Positions 51,812 to 60,999 of a stretch of DNA of 64,000 nucleotides are shown here, one piece after another. The notes below the pieces were generated by a model. That model did no database searches. It saw nothing but the letters and a program-made list of their open reading frames with translations, and had not been told where the DNA came from. Both the position numbers and the translations under genes were made by a program. The stretch is taken from the NCBI GenBank assembly GCA_964490705.1, contig CAZBCG010000008.1, positions 1 to 64,000 on the forward strand. The letters are read 5' to 3'. Positions within the stretch are counted from its first letter, which is position 1. Each line of letters begins with the position of its first letter. This DNA comes from Fodinibius sp964490705. Lineage in GTDB: Bacteria; Bacteroidota; Rhodothermia; Balneolales; Balneolaceae.

Positions 51812-52276
51812 TCAATTCAGGTAAATCCTCATCCCCACGGCACCGGCAAAGAAAAAGCGCGCATCAGGACTAAAGTCAAGCGTGGGTACGATTTCTAAAA
51901 AGCTCCTCAGGTTAGTCCCTTCAAATGCATATTCAGTGCCGATGGGGCCCCGAAGTCCGGCATTGAGATCATCGGTCAGATCATTCCAAATAAGACGAAT
52001 GCCCAGCCCGTAATACAGTTGCAGGATGTCTGATTCGATCGCATCGCCGTGTTGCAAGACATCAGCATGCAAATACACCTGCGAAAAATTTTGCTCCAGC
52101 GAAAATGACAGGGCGCCATCGATGGCAATATCTTCGCTGACAAATGCTTTAACGCTTACCCCGGTTGGGCTGTTGATGATTGCACCGATACCAAAAGTAG
52201 CCTCTTGAGCCTGTACAGACTGTCCCAAGATCAGCAGTGATCCGCAAAACAGAATAATGAAGATGGATTTTTTCAT
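51812..52276 (-). CDS. Small exported beta-barrel protein
   Basis: 154 residues from the ATG at 52276, the start that opens a signal peptide (MKKSIFIILFCGSLLILGQS...VQAQ). Alternating strands with Gly and aromatic residues (IGAIINSPTGVSVKAF, LQLYYGLGIRLIW, ARFFFAGAVGMRIYLN) suggest a small outer-membrane barrel. No specific family recognised. Lies between the kinase and an amidohydrolase gene; no operon. Confidence 0.65.
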   Translation of the reverse strand: MKKSIFIILFCGSLLILGQSVQAQEATFGIGAIINSPTGVSVKAFVSEDIAIDGALSFSLEQNFSQVYLHADVLQHGDAIESDILQLYYGLGIRLIWNDLTDDLNAGLRGPIGTEYAFEGTNLRSFLEIVPTLDFSPDARFFFAGAVGMRIYLN

Positions 52277-52428
52277 GATCGGAATAGGTTGGTTGTGTGA
52301 TAGTAACGAAGTCAAAATGTTGAACTGCAAAGTCTTCTGCAGTTAACTAAATATCTTCGCCTCAATGTTAGGTTATGCCGGGATTATTTCCTAACACTTT
52401 TTCCATTTTTCCGGAATCACGGGCAATT

Positions 52429-54027
52429 CTAATAATCCAGTCCGGGTTGTGTTATCTCGTAATTTTTGTCGGATTTCGCCTTCTCAACCATCTTGGCCAC
52501 GTCTTGCAGCAATTTTTCGGCGTCATACACAATGCCGTCTTTGATGGTGTATTCGATGCCGCCGATGCGCTCTACCTTGTTCTCTTTATTTACATGAATA
52601 GCTCCCGTACCGTATAACGTCTTCAGGTTTTTAAGGGGATTGGCATCCACCAGCACCATATCAGCCAGCTTGCCCACCTCGATGGTGCCGAGTTGGTCAT
52701 CCACACCGAGGACTTCCGCAGCATTGAGCGAGGCCGACTGAAAGATTTCCAGCGGATGAAAACCGGCCTCCCGAAAAAGTTCCATCTCTTGGATATATCC
52801 AAAGCCGTATAACTTGTAGATATAACCGGCATCGGAGCCCAGTGTCACGCGTCCGCCGCGACTTTTAAACTCGTTGACAAATTCGAACCAGAGGTCAAAA
52901 TTTTCTTTCCAATCCACCTCTTGCTCAGTTCCCCAATTGATCCAGTACGAGCCGTGCGATATGCGGCTGGGTTTGTAGAACTCCCAGAGCGAGGGCAACG
53001 TATATTTTTTGTGCCACTCGGCGCGGCGCTGGGCACTCAAATCGCGGCTGGCTTCGTAAATCGTAAAGGTGGGGTTGAGCGTGATATCCAGCTCGAGCAT
53101 CTCGTTCATTACGCTGTTCCACTTTTTGCTGTGGGGATCGGCGGCCTGTTTCCAGAGTTTGCCGGCCTCCTCAAAACGGTGCTGCTCGTTGTTGTAATTG
53201 TAGTCCAGCGGGTAATCCTGGATCACCTGGTCGGTGAACAGAGCTTCGGGGATGCCATACCAGTGCGTGATGCTTTCGAGCCCCAATCGAGCCGATTCCA
53301 GCGCATTGTTATAAACCACGCGCGTTTGAGCGTGATGGGTCATCGTGCCCAGGCCCAGTTTATTGGCTTCATCAATGGCAGCGGCATATACCGGTTTACT
53401 TGCACCAAAAAACTTGATGCCGTCGGCACCATTATCGGCAATCATCTGTACCCACTGGCGTGCTTGCTTGGGAGTGGTAATCGGTTCGTCATGCCCCATT
53501 CCGAAGCCAATATAGGAGTGGATGCGCGGAGCGGTAATTTCGTTATTAGTACTGCGTTCTTTTTGACGGAGCGTCCAGTCCATTCCGTTAAACGAGCCCG
53601 GTTCCCGCACGGTAGTGATGCCGTGGGCCATCCACAGTTTATAAACGTATTCGGCGGGGGTTCCCTGTGCTGATCCTCCGGTATGGGCATGCATGTCGAT
53701 AAAGCCGGGCAGCAGGTACATATTGCCGGCGTCAATTTCGCGGGTGTCGGGACCGGCCTTGGGACGCCGGTCCTCATTAATGGGTACATTGGGATATCCC
53801 ACCGATTGTACGGCAGCAATTTTGTTTCCTTCGACGACCACGTCAACAGGGCCGCGGGGCGGAGAACCGGTGCCGTCAACCAATGTTACGCCACGGATGA
53901 TCAACCGTTCGTACGGGCCTTCACCCATAGTTCGATCGGGGGCTTCTTGTACTTGGGCAAGTACTGTTGTAGAAATGATGAAAAAACAGAACACGGCGCT
54001 GAAAAAGAGGAGTGTACGCTTAGCCAT
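52429..54027 (-). CDS. Exported amidohydrolase-family protein
   Basis: 532 residues from ATG 54027, which opens a signal peptide (MAKRTLLFFSAVFCFFIIST...LAQ). Metal pair in LLPGFIDMHAHTGG; later motifs THHAQTR, SITHWYG and LGSDAGYIYKLYG supply His and the catalytic Asp; ends with GTIEVGKLADMVLVDANP. Longer than the two related genes at 26289 and 27535 and not closely similar to either, with an insert between the third and fifth metal residues. Likely a periplasmic metal-dependent hydrolase; substrate unknown. Confidence 0.85.
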   Translation of the reverse strand: MAKRTLLFFSAVFCFFIISTTVLAQVQEAPDRTMGEGPYERLIIRGVTLVDGTGSPPRGPVDVVVEGNKIAAVQSVGYPNVPINEDRRPKAGPDTREIDAGNMYLLPGFIDMHAHTGGSAQGTPAEYVYKLWMAHGITTVREPGSFNGMDWTLRQKERSTNNEITAPRIHSYIGFGMGHDEPITTPKQARQWVQMIADNGADGIKFFGASKPVYAAAIDEANKLGLGTMTHHAQTRVVYNNALESARLGLESITHWYGIPEALFTDQVIQDYPLDYNYNNEQHRFEEAGKLWKQAADPHSKKWNSVMNEMLELDITLNPTFTIYEASRDLSAQRRAEWHKKYTLPSLWEFYKPSRISHGSYWINWGTEQEVDWKENFDLWFEFVNEFKSRGGRVTLGSDAGYIYKLYGFGYIQEMELFREAGFHPLEIFQSASLNAAEVLGVDDQLGTIEVGKLADMVLVDANPLKNLKTLYGTGAIHVNKENKVERIGGIEYTIKDGIVYDAEKLLQDVAKMVEKAKSDKNYEITQPGLDY

Positions 54028-54045
54028 AATTTGTAACTCTTTCAA

Positions 54046-54783
54046 GAGTATGATTTAAGTAGGAATAAATTTGTCTATGTCAATAAAATAAAGTCAGGGA
54101 TTATTGTCATCTGTTTATATATTTTTTACAAATGAAGATCCAAGCACTTTTGTCTAAAGTGTTGAATAAAAGGGGGATGTGATGCCCATTTTTTGTCAGC
54201 AAAAAATGGACGAAAAAACTGCTGGTGGGAATCGTAGATTTTGGACTGATTAAAGTATATAAAATCAGGAATAGTTCTAAGTCATTAGTAATTGTATTCA
54301 ATTCAGTTTTCCAGCCGATTCCCCCAGACCCCCAACTGCGAAAAATCGTGAAGCTGTTTGATGATTTGAAGTAAGAAATAAAGGTTTTCCTATATATTGC
54401 TTGATTGGATAAGAGTGTCAAAATTAAAACCAGAAGAATTTCTATTTGACGAAGTGCTGTTAAAAAACTGAATCAGCGTTGACTAATGATGTCAGTACTG
54501 AGGAGTTAAATTCTTCTTGAGTTTTTACGAGCCTTTTGGGTCAAGCCAAAAGGCGGGAAACAATAATAGGGCGGTGGGATAATTTTGATGATTCATCGCG
54601 TTGAGTAGATGTTTTGGAGTACATTCCTGGCATAAATTATCTTGGTCCCCGTTGTCCTTCGTACAATATTTTATGCGGTATAAGAAAACCGTGAAATTGA
54701 TTAAGTGTAGCTGTTTCAAACGTTCATACATGCTTGAAACTAAATAGCATCATTTTTGGGACGAATGAAAATAACCAATTGCA
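54046..54783. other. 738-base region without a convincing gene
   Basis: Open frames exist on the minus strand (about 54107-54421 and 54525-54731) but show no family, no start signal and biased composition. Two perfect hairpins are present: CCATTTTTTG-TCAG-CAAAAAATGG (54186-54209) and GCCTTTTGG-GTCAAG-CCAAAAGGC (54531-54554). May be decayed sequence. Confidence 0.5.
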
Positions 54784-55245
54784 TTATAAAAGCAGCGCCC
54801 CTTCGTGTTTAAGTAAATACTTTTTGCGGCTGATGCCACCGGCGTATCCAACAAGGTTATTATTAGCCCCAATGACTCGGTGGCAGGGAATGATGATGGG
54901 CACGGGATTTTGTCCGTTGGCTTTGCCTACGGCGCGCACTTTATTGGCATCACCCATTTTTTGAGCCAATTCGCCGTAGTTAATGGTTGTGCCATAGGGA
55001 ATCTTGCGAAGGAGGCGCCAAACCGCCTGCTGAAATTTGGTACCCTCTGCATTCACGGGAATCGAGAAGTGCGTCCGCATCCCCTTAAAATATTCTGATA
55101 GTTCGCGAATTGTTTGCTCAATAATGCTATTTGATTCGTTTTTAGAACCATCCGGCCTCTTTTTGTGAAAGCGGATTTGCTTTAAAGCGCTTTTTGAGGC
55201 CGAAAGTTCCAGCCAGCCGATGGGAGAATCGAAAAAATAGGTCAT
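54784..55245 (-). CDS. ogt: Methylated-DNA--protein-cysteine methyltransferase
   Basis: 153 residues, the usual length for the Ogt form. The active-site motif IIPCHRVIGAN holds the acceptor Cys, preceded by the helix-turn-helix region (FQQAVWRLLRKIPYGTTINY, ANGQNPVP) and followed by GYAGGISRKKYLLKHE. Removes O6-alkyl groups from guanine by single-turnover transfer. Stands alone; gene-poor DNA on the 3' side and a candidate small RNA on the 5' side. Confidence 0.94.
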   Translation of the reverse strand: MTYFFDSPIGWLELSASKSALKQIRFHKKRPDGSKNESNSIIEQTIRELSEYFKGMRTHFSIPVNAEGTKFQQAVWRLLRKIPYGTTINYGELAQKMGDANKVRAVGKANGQNPVPIIIPCHRVIGANNNLVGYAGGISRKKYLLKHEGALLL

Positions 55246-55334
55246 AAAGGATAATTAACAGCGATTTAAAGAAATATAAAATTTTTTTGTAACAAATTGG
55301 TCTGCCAATACTCTTGAAAACAGAACGCACTATT

Positions 55335-55440
55335 ATTGTCTCTCTAGACCCTACTAGTTAGTCAACTAGTCACTCCTAAATGCTGAAACCTAAAGCACGG
55401 GACCTCAGAACTGATACTTCTGAGGTCCTTTCTTTTTTGA
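55335..55440 (+). ncRNA. Candidate small RNA or orphan terminator on the plus strand
   Basis: Between two minus-strand genes lie two plus-strand hairpins: ACTAGTT-AGTC-AACTAGT (55353-55370) and GGACCTCAGAA-CTGATAC-TTCTGAGGTCC (55400-55428) followed by a T-rich tail (55429-55438). A plus-strand terminator here serves no annotated gene. No coding frame of note precedes it. An independent short transcript is possible. Confidence 0.25.
55400..55438 (+). terminator. Intrinsic terminator on plus strand
   Basis: Eleven-base perfect stem (55400-55410 / 55418-55428), seven-base loop, then TTTCTTTTTT. Only the plus strand has the T-tract, although both neighbours are on minus. Confidence 0.75.
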
Positions 55441-55462
55441 TGGATCTTAGGCAGTTCTCAAA

Positions 55463-56692
55463 TTAAAAACGGTACGATACGGAGATATTAAAGCTGTACC
55501 GCTTACGCTCGTAATTGGGAAATTCTTCGGAGTCGTATCCAACACTGCCGCCTATCGTAAGTTGTGTGCTTATGGGATATTGCCCGGAAATTCCTACCGA
55601 CCAAGAGTCGAGCCGTTGAATATCTTCTGCAAACTGGAGATTTGACGAAGCCGAGCCGAATCCTCCGGATATATCGACATACGTTCGTGCACCGCCAAAG
55701 TATCGCCGAGCCATAAGGTTATACGATTGAGAGGTACCTTCTGAGGAAGGTACGCGATAGGTGCGCACCGTAAACAGATAATTGCCTAAATATTTGCTTA
55801 GCGACAGGGTATAAATAGTCGTTTTTGATGAGCCGAATTGCAGATAGCGGATGCCGGCTTCTGCCTCAAAAGCTTTGGGAAGCGATTTGTACAATGACAA
55901 CCCCAATCGGTAATCGGGATAGATCGAAGAACCGGAATATCCACCGCTGACATAGGCATACAGCCCATCAGTAATACTGGGATAGGCATCAAAATTAAAT
56001 TGTAATCCACTGGTGGAAAAACGGTTGGCATATTGCACCCGTCCGATGATAGAACCAATGGGCGTACTGCGACTGAATTGTACTTCCAGAAAGTTCCAGG
56101 GATCAAAGATTTGGCTAAAGCGGTCGTGGCGGTACGAGAGACTTACGCTGGATTTTATCTGTTCTACCCGGAGGGCCACTAACGCTTTTCTGGCTGTACT
56201 GCTTTGGTGAATTGTTATCGCTGATTGATAGACATTTTTAGCTGCCGAATAACGTTCTAAGTGGTGTAGCGCTGCGGCTTTGGCCAGCATCAATTCTTCG
56301 TCTTCGGGGTGATGTTCAAGTCCTCTGTTGGCCCACTTTAGAGCTTTTTTGTAATGCCCTGACCATGATTCAACATTAATAATGGCAAGCAACCCGCGTT
56401 GATTGTCGGGTGCTTTATCCAGCACATACTTCAGTTCTTTTCGGGCCTTATTATATTGCTCTTGCCAGGCGTAGAGGTTGGCAATAAAAATCCGGATGCC
56501 GTGATAATTGGGACTGCGTTCGAGGGCCTGGTAAGCAACAGTTCGTGCTTGCTGATAATCGCCCTTATCAAAAGCAATTTCACGTGCTTTTTTGAATTGT
56601 TCATCCACCGTAAGGTTTTCTTGCGCTGTTACCAAGATGGGAAAAAATAAAACTGCGCTTAGCAGATATAACAGCAAGTGATACCTGCGCAT
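55463..56692 (-). CDS. TPR plus YaiO-type outer-membrane beta-barrel protein
   Basis: Start at ATG 56692 for a signal peptide (MRRYHLLLYLLSAVLFFPILVTAQ). Residues about 27-170 are TPR-like helices (QFKKAREIAFDKGDYQQART, YAWQEQYNKARKELKYVL, GHYKKALKWANRGLEHHPED). Residues about 180-409 are a barrel with alternating strands ending in YSFNISVSYRF, the terminal Phe of outer-membrane proteins. This is the YaiO architecture, which often accompanies polysaccharide synthases. The TPR part is clearly paralogous to the C-terminal tail of the enzyme 55 bases upstream in the same operon. Probably a polysaccharide export port or a partner of one. Confidence 0.85.
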   Translation of the reverse strand: MRRYHLLLYLLSAVLFFPILVTAQENLTVDEQFKKAREIAFDKGDYQQARTVAYQALERSPNYHGIRIFIANLYAWQEQYNKARKELKYVLDKAPDNQRGLLAIINVESWSGHYKKALKWANRGLEHHPEDEELMLAKAAALHHLERYSAAKNVYQSAITIHQSSTARKALVALRVEQIKSSVSLSYRHDRFSQIFDPWNFLEVQFSRSTPIGSIIGRVQYANRFSTSGLQFNFDAYPSITDGLYAYVSGGYSGSSIYPDYRLGLSLYKSLPKAFEAEAGIRYLQFGSSKTTIYTLSLSKYLGNYLFTVRTYRVPSSEGTSQSYNLMARRYFGGARTYVDISGGFGSASSNLQFAEDIQRLDSWSVGISGQYPISTQLTIGGSVGYDSEEFPNYERKRYSFNISVSYRF

Positions 56693-56747
56693 AATGTTAT
56701 TTTCCTTAGAATCCATTGCTGATTAGTACCAAGTAATGCTAAAAAGT

Positions 56748-59213
56748 TTAGTTTGACAAAAGCTGTTTCAACCTGGGTAATGCTTCCCCCTGTGGATATT
56801 CTGTTTTATATGTCTCAAATATTTTACCGGCTTCGTTTTGCCGATTCAATGTTACCAGGATGCGGACTTTTTTCTCCAATAATTGTTTGTGGGTTGGATG
56901 ATATGCAAGTCCATCGTTGATAACATGCAGCGCCTTGTTGTAGTTGCCGGCCCAAAATTCAGTATCAAACAGGGCGTTGTAGGTATCATAATACGAGGGA
57001 TCACGTTCCAGAACGTTTTGGAAGATGGTGCGCGCCTGTTCATAATTCCCCTCCCATGCATGGGTGCGACCCATCAAAATACGTACATCATGATAATTGG
57101 GATACTGCAATAAAATGCGTCGCGCAATAGCTCGTGCCACTTCAAATCGACCGTCAAAGGCATACTGGCGGGCTTGCTCAAACTGCTGGTCAATCGTAAA
57201 ATTCTGCTCCTTCATTTTTTGAAATACAGAGTCGTAGCGCACCATAAAATCATATTGGCGTGGTGATTGTAACCCCGGCCCACTTGCAGGAAACAGCTTA
57301 TTTTGGGCAACTGCATACTGGCTTTTCGCCTTAAACTGATTGAGTTTGTTGCTTAATTTCTGAGAAATGGAATCATTTTTTGTGGGTCGTAACTCCAAAT
57401 TATCAGTAAGCTTATAAAGTCGATTATTGCCAAGATAGTAGCCGTTGTGCAAATAATCGGTGAGCTGATTTTTGTTTTTCATCAGTGGTGTGGACTGCAC
57501 ATTCCGAAAATTTTGTGTCGTATCCAGCTCAGAGCTAATCCAGTGCACGGAATCGGGCATACTGATAGACGAGAACTGATTTAAATATGATGTAAGGGTT
57601 GGTACGATATTGGCGTGTGTATTGACAGCATTAAATTGCTTATTCTTTTTCAGTAGCGGCGAATATATAATAATGGGGACGTGGTAACGAGATATTTCGC
57701 TGGTTTGGGGAACGGGAATCAGCCAGTGATCGCCGGTGATAACAAAAATTGTGCGCTGATATTCATCACGCTGGCGATACGATTCCATAAACTGCTGAAT
57801 GGCATCATCGGTGTAAAACAGGGTCGTTAATTCTGATTCATAGCGGCGGTATGCTTCTTTTCTGGCATCCGATAGCTCCAGGTTTTGCAATCGGCGATTA
57901 AATTTTTGGCTGTAGCGTTCAGCCCGGGGAACTGTAAACGGGGAATGGCTTTGCAGCGTGTGATAAATTTCGAGTCGCGGAGAGGATGGAAGAGTATCTA
58001 ATATGCCGGAAGCAGTCCCAAACATGGTTTTATCATCGACGCCCCAGTAATTTTGTCCGCTTTGTGAGGAGGACAGATGCTTCGATTCGATCAGCTGTTT
58101 GTTGAGGACAAAGTCTGTGCCCTGAAAGGATAAAAAGTATTCGAGGTTATCGAAGTAGGTGTCGTATCCGCTGAAGAAAGAAGTATGATATCCGTTTTTT
58201 TCGAGGAGGCTGAACAAGGTTTGGTGATTCGGGTAAGAGGGACCCCAATCCATAAACCCATTTTTGACCGGTGGCAGTGACCCCAGGAGTGAAGGCACCA
58301 GCCCAAATGTTCGTCCCGATAGGCTGAGGCCATTCTTCCAATACAGCCCCTCTTGGGCCAGCGAATCAAGAAAAGGAGCAAAGCCCGTCCACTGACCGGA
58401 ATCTCCGACAAATTCTCCGCCGAGGCTTTCAACCATCAGAAATACGATATTGGGAGGCGACTCGGCCTCTTGAAAATAAGCGTCCAGTACATTCTTGTGA
58501 TCCGCTTTGTGCAAAAATGGATATTCCTGATTTTTATAGTCGAACGACGGGGAGGAATCCCCAAAAACAGTACTGTTTTGAATACTCTGATTTACAAAAT
58601 AAGTAAGTTTATTAGACGTGAAGGAGTAAGGCGTTTGGCCGGAGATCACCAAACTGCCGGTGATGCCTGCAATGGCAATACATGCAATCGCTATTCCGGG
58701 ATAAATCAGCCTGGAGACGTCAGATATCCCCCTGTCAATAAGTTTGTAGCTCCCGAGATAAAGCAGGATTCCGAAAAGAATTACGAATAAACTGCTCCAC
58801 ACCGTGAGGTGGTTCGACGCAATCACGGTTTCGCTCATCTCAGAAAAGGAATAGGCCCAAAATTCGGGTCCCAATGGCACTAACGTAGCACTAAAATAGC
58901 TGATGAGTAGTATGTTAGACAGGCCGACCAGTGCAATAAGTGCTGCTGTGATGGGAATGGCGAAGTTGGCAGCAATGTTTTTAAAGGCTTCGAAAAGTAT
59001 CCACAAACCGAGCGCCCAAACCAAGGCGATACCGAAATCGTATAGTAATGCAGGGCCGATATATGAAGCTTCGATAAGCTGTGTGCCGTGGTAATAACCA
59101 ATAAGTGCCCATTCATAGCATCTGCTGATCAGAAATACGAAATACACTGTCAACAGAATGGAGGCAAGTTCTTTGAGTTGAGGCATTATGTGTTTTAGTG
59201 ATGATTTCCACAT
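56748..59213 (-). CDS. Membrane sulfatase/LTA-synthase-fold enzyme with C-terminal TPR
   Basis: About 821 residues. Start uncertain: ATG 59213 is used; TTG 59225 and ATG 59186 are possible. N-terminal helices (about 20-190) precede an alkaline-phosphatase-fold domain: NIVFLMVESLGGEF with the metal Glu, GRTFGLVPSLLGSLPP with nucleophile Thr (near residue 302), TLQSHSPFTVP and ITGDHWLIP with Asp-His ligands. Thr as nucleophile and the membrane helices match LtaS/phosphoethanolamine-transferase relatives. The tail (about 665-821) has TPR repeats. It may place phosphoglycerol or phosphoethanolamine on a glycan. Divergent from the glycosyltransferase operon. Confidence 0.83.
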   Translation of the reverse strand: MWKSSLKHIMPQLKELASILLTVYFVFLISRCYEWALIGYYHGTQLIEASYIGPALLYDFGIALVWALGLWILFEAFKNIAANFAIPITAALIALVGLSNILLISYFSATLVPLGPEFWAYSFSEMSETVIASNHLTVWSSLFVILFGILLYLGSYKLIDRGISDVSRLIYPGIAIACIAIAGITGSLVISGQTPYSFTSNKLTYFVNQSIQNSTVFGDSSPSFDYKNQEYPFLHKADHKNVLDAYFQEAESPPNIVFLMVESLGGEFVGDSGQWTGFAPFLDSLAQEGLYWKNGLSLSGRTFGLVPSLLGSLPPVKNGFMDWGPSYPNHQTLFSLLEKNGYHTSFFSGYDTYFDNLEYFLSFQGTDFVLNKQLIESKHLSSSQSGQNYWGVDDKTMFGTASGILDTLPSSPRLEIYHTLQSHSPFTVPRAERYSQKFNRRLQNLELSDARKEAYRRYESELTTLFYTDDAIQQFMESYRQRDEYQRTIFVITGDHWLIPVPQTSEISRYHVPIIIYSPLLKKNKQFNAVNTHANIVPTLTSYLNQFSSISMPDSVHWISSELDTTQNFRNVQSTPLMKNKNQLTDYLHNGYYLGNNRLYKLTDNLELRPTKNDSISQKLSNKLNQFKAKSQYAVAQNKLFPASGPGLQSPRQYDFMVRYDSVFQKMKEQNFTIDQQFEQARQYAFDGRFEVARAIARRILLQYPNYHDVRILMGRTHAWEGNYEQARTIFQNVLERDPSYYDTYNALFDTEFWAGNYNKALHVINDGLAYHPTHKQLLEKKVRILVTLNRQNEAGKIFETYKTEYPQGEALPRLKQLLSN

Positions 59214-59393
59214 CAGTGTTGGCAAGCTATAATAACATTGTTGTTAAAACAGGAATGCGTAAATATTACAATTCCTGTCCTAAGTTTTTAGCATGAGTTT
59301 ACATATCTGCCGCAATGCTTGAATATGAACACAGGGTTTGATTTTTTGAATCTAATCGCGGATATGAAGCGATGTTAATTGGGCATCCATGTC
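59214..59393. promoter_or_regulatory. Divergent promoter region of the polysaccharide units
   Basis: About 180 bases between the sulfatase-fold gene and the receiver gene; must carry promoters for both directions. No clear operator or terminator is seen. Divergent sharing supports co-regulation of the two units. Confidence 0.4.
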
Positions 59394-59780
59394 ATGAATG
59401 AGGAAACAGAAAATGAAATCAATGTACTCATCATTGACGATGATGAATTAACGCGCAAACTTATACAACGGCTGTTGGAGCGGGAATTTGATGTCGAAGT
59501 TACCACCTTTGTCAACGGTTTGGAAGGATTGGAATATGCCCAAAACAATTATCCGGACTTAATTGTACTTGATCTGATGCTTCCGGGGATGAATGGGTTT
59601 GAGATATTAAAAACACTGCGCAAAGATAACAAGCTCGAAGAAACAAAAGTAATTCTGGTATCGGCAAAATCGCGATCCGAAGATATTGAGCGGGGATTCG
59701 ATCTCAAAGCCGACGAATATTTGACCAAACCCTTTCAACCCAAAGAATTTCTCGCTCGCATACGCAAGCTCTTACATTAA
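59394..59780 (+). CDS. Stand-alone response regulator receiver (CheY-like)
   Basis: 128 residues from ATG 59394 (a TTG five codons earlier is possible). Canonical: acidic run IIDDDE (14-18), phosphoacceptor Asp60 in IVLDLMLPGMNG, Ser in LVSAKS, and Lys in YLTKPFQP. No output domain, so it must signal by contact. It is 19 bases ahead of the HEAT-repeat gene, and receiver-HEAT-glycosyltransferase trios are a recurring layout; the receiver likely gates the membrane synthase. Confidence 0.92.
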   Translation: MNEETENEINVLIIDDDELTRKLIQRLLEREFDVEVTTFVNGLEGLEYAQNNYPDLIVLDLMLPGMNGFEILKTLRKDNKLEETKVILVSAKSRSEDIERGFDLKADEYLTKPFQPKEFLARIRKLLH

Positions 59781-59799
59781 TTTCTTTGCCCAATAGCCG

Positions 59800-60999
59800 A
59801 TGGTCTCGTACAATATCGCATTTAATACCGTTCTTGTGCTGGCGGGGGTTCTGTTGGTGATCTTCCTTTTTTTGTTGGGATACACCCTCTGGACCCGGAT
59901 CAAAAAACAGTACTGGCAGCAATACAGGCAGAAGTTCCGCGATCATTACTCTCCTCTTATCTTTGATTTTATTGAAGGTAACGGCGGTCATGCAGAAGCT
60001 GACACGCTTATAAAAAAACTTTCGAAATTCGGTCGCGATATTTCATTTTTCCTGGAGCTGCTGGAAGAGATGCGCGACTTGCTAAAAGGGGATGAACGAA
60101 AGAAATTGGATGTTCTTATTGAGCATGAAATATTTTATGATTATTACCGGGCCGGCCTATTTTCGTTCTCGGCACAAAAGCAGCTCATGGCGTGCCTGTA
60201 TTTCGAAAAGATAAGTACAATTGGATCTCGTGTAGCCGCCAGATTGATGAGCATAAGCAAATCCCGCAGATTACAATTGGCCTATGCCGCAGCAAAAGGA
60301 TTGCAATCATCAAAAGAATCGGTTGTGCGGCGGAATGCGCTCATTCGCTTTTTAAAACGCCCCGATATTTCGGATTTGATGGTCGGCGAACTCTTGAACT
60401 CTTTTTATGGGGATGGGGAAAGAAGCCAAGAAACAATTGCAAAAGGACTTAAAAATATATTGGTAAAATCGGATATTGATGCTTCGAAAAAGAAAATCGT
60501 TGTTCTTTTTCTGGCCGGTAAGAATTTTTATGAACAGGGAGAGTTCCTGCTGGATTACCTTAACCGATTGCAATACAGCCAAGCCAAAGCTCCGCTTATT
60601 ATTGGTCTGATTAAAGCGTTGGGACATCTCCAGGTTGAAGAGGCCGGTGCTATCATTCGAGATTATTTTGAGCTTGACAACGAAGAACTACAACTTGCTT
60701 GTGTATGGTCGCTCGGCAAATTAGGAGGAAAAGAAAATTTAGTTTACTTAACACAGCAGCTTTTAACCGTTGATTTTTCTGTGCGTAAATCTATACTCGA
60801 AATGGTGGCCAGCAATAGTAAATGGGGCCTTCGGCTTCTCACGAACTTTATGACAGCCAACCTTCAAATGATTGAGAGATATGAAGATCAACAGGAATAT
60901 CCTGATGATTTATCCCCATTGATTCACAGAATTTACGATACTGTTTTAGGCATACGCATAATGTTGTCGCAGAAGAAGGTAGCAGCAGGTAATGCTTGA
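59800..60999 (+). CDS. Membrane-anchored HEAT-repeat protein
   Basis: 399 residues: one N-terminal helix (NTVLVLAGVLLVIFLFLLGY), a basic juxtamembrane stretch (WTRIKKQYWQQYRQKFRDHY), then helical repeats to the end with HEAT-like units such as LKRPDISDLMVGELLNSF and EEAGAIIRDYFELDNEELQL...CVWSLGKLGGKE. Cytoplasmic domain tethered to the inner membrane, probably a scaffold between the receiver upstream (19 bases) and the glycosyltransferase, whose gene overlaps its stop codon by eight bases. Confidence 0.8.
   Translation: MVSYNIAFNTVLVLAGVLLVIFLFLLGYTLWTRIKKQYWQQYRQKFRDHYSPLIFDFIEGNGGHAEADTLIKKLSKFGRDISFFLELLEEMRDLLKGDERKKLDVLIEHEIFYDYYRAGLFSFSAQKQLMACLYFEKISTIGSRVAARLMSISKSRRLQLAYAAAKGLQSSKESVVRRNALIRFLKRPDISDLMVGELLNSFYGDGERSQETIAKGLKNILVKSDIDASKKKIVVLFLAGKNFYEQGEFLLDYLNRLQYSQAKAPLIIGLIKALGHLQVEEAGAIIRDYFELDNEELQLACVWSLGKLGGKENLVYLTQQLLTVDFSVRKSILEMVASNSKWGLRLLTNFMTANLQMIERYEDQQEYPDDLSPLIHRIYDTVLGIRIMLSQKKVAAGNA

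Noticed and set aside
54107..54421. 104-codon minus-strand frame in the gene-poor region
   Set aside because: No recognisable family, no ribosome site and odd composition, with a hairpin inside. Decayed DNA is as likely; not annotated as a gene.
54525..54731. 68-codon minus-strand frame ending in a hairpin
   Set aside because: Its C-terminus is just the translated GCCTTTTGG/CCAAAAGGC palindrome; no other support.
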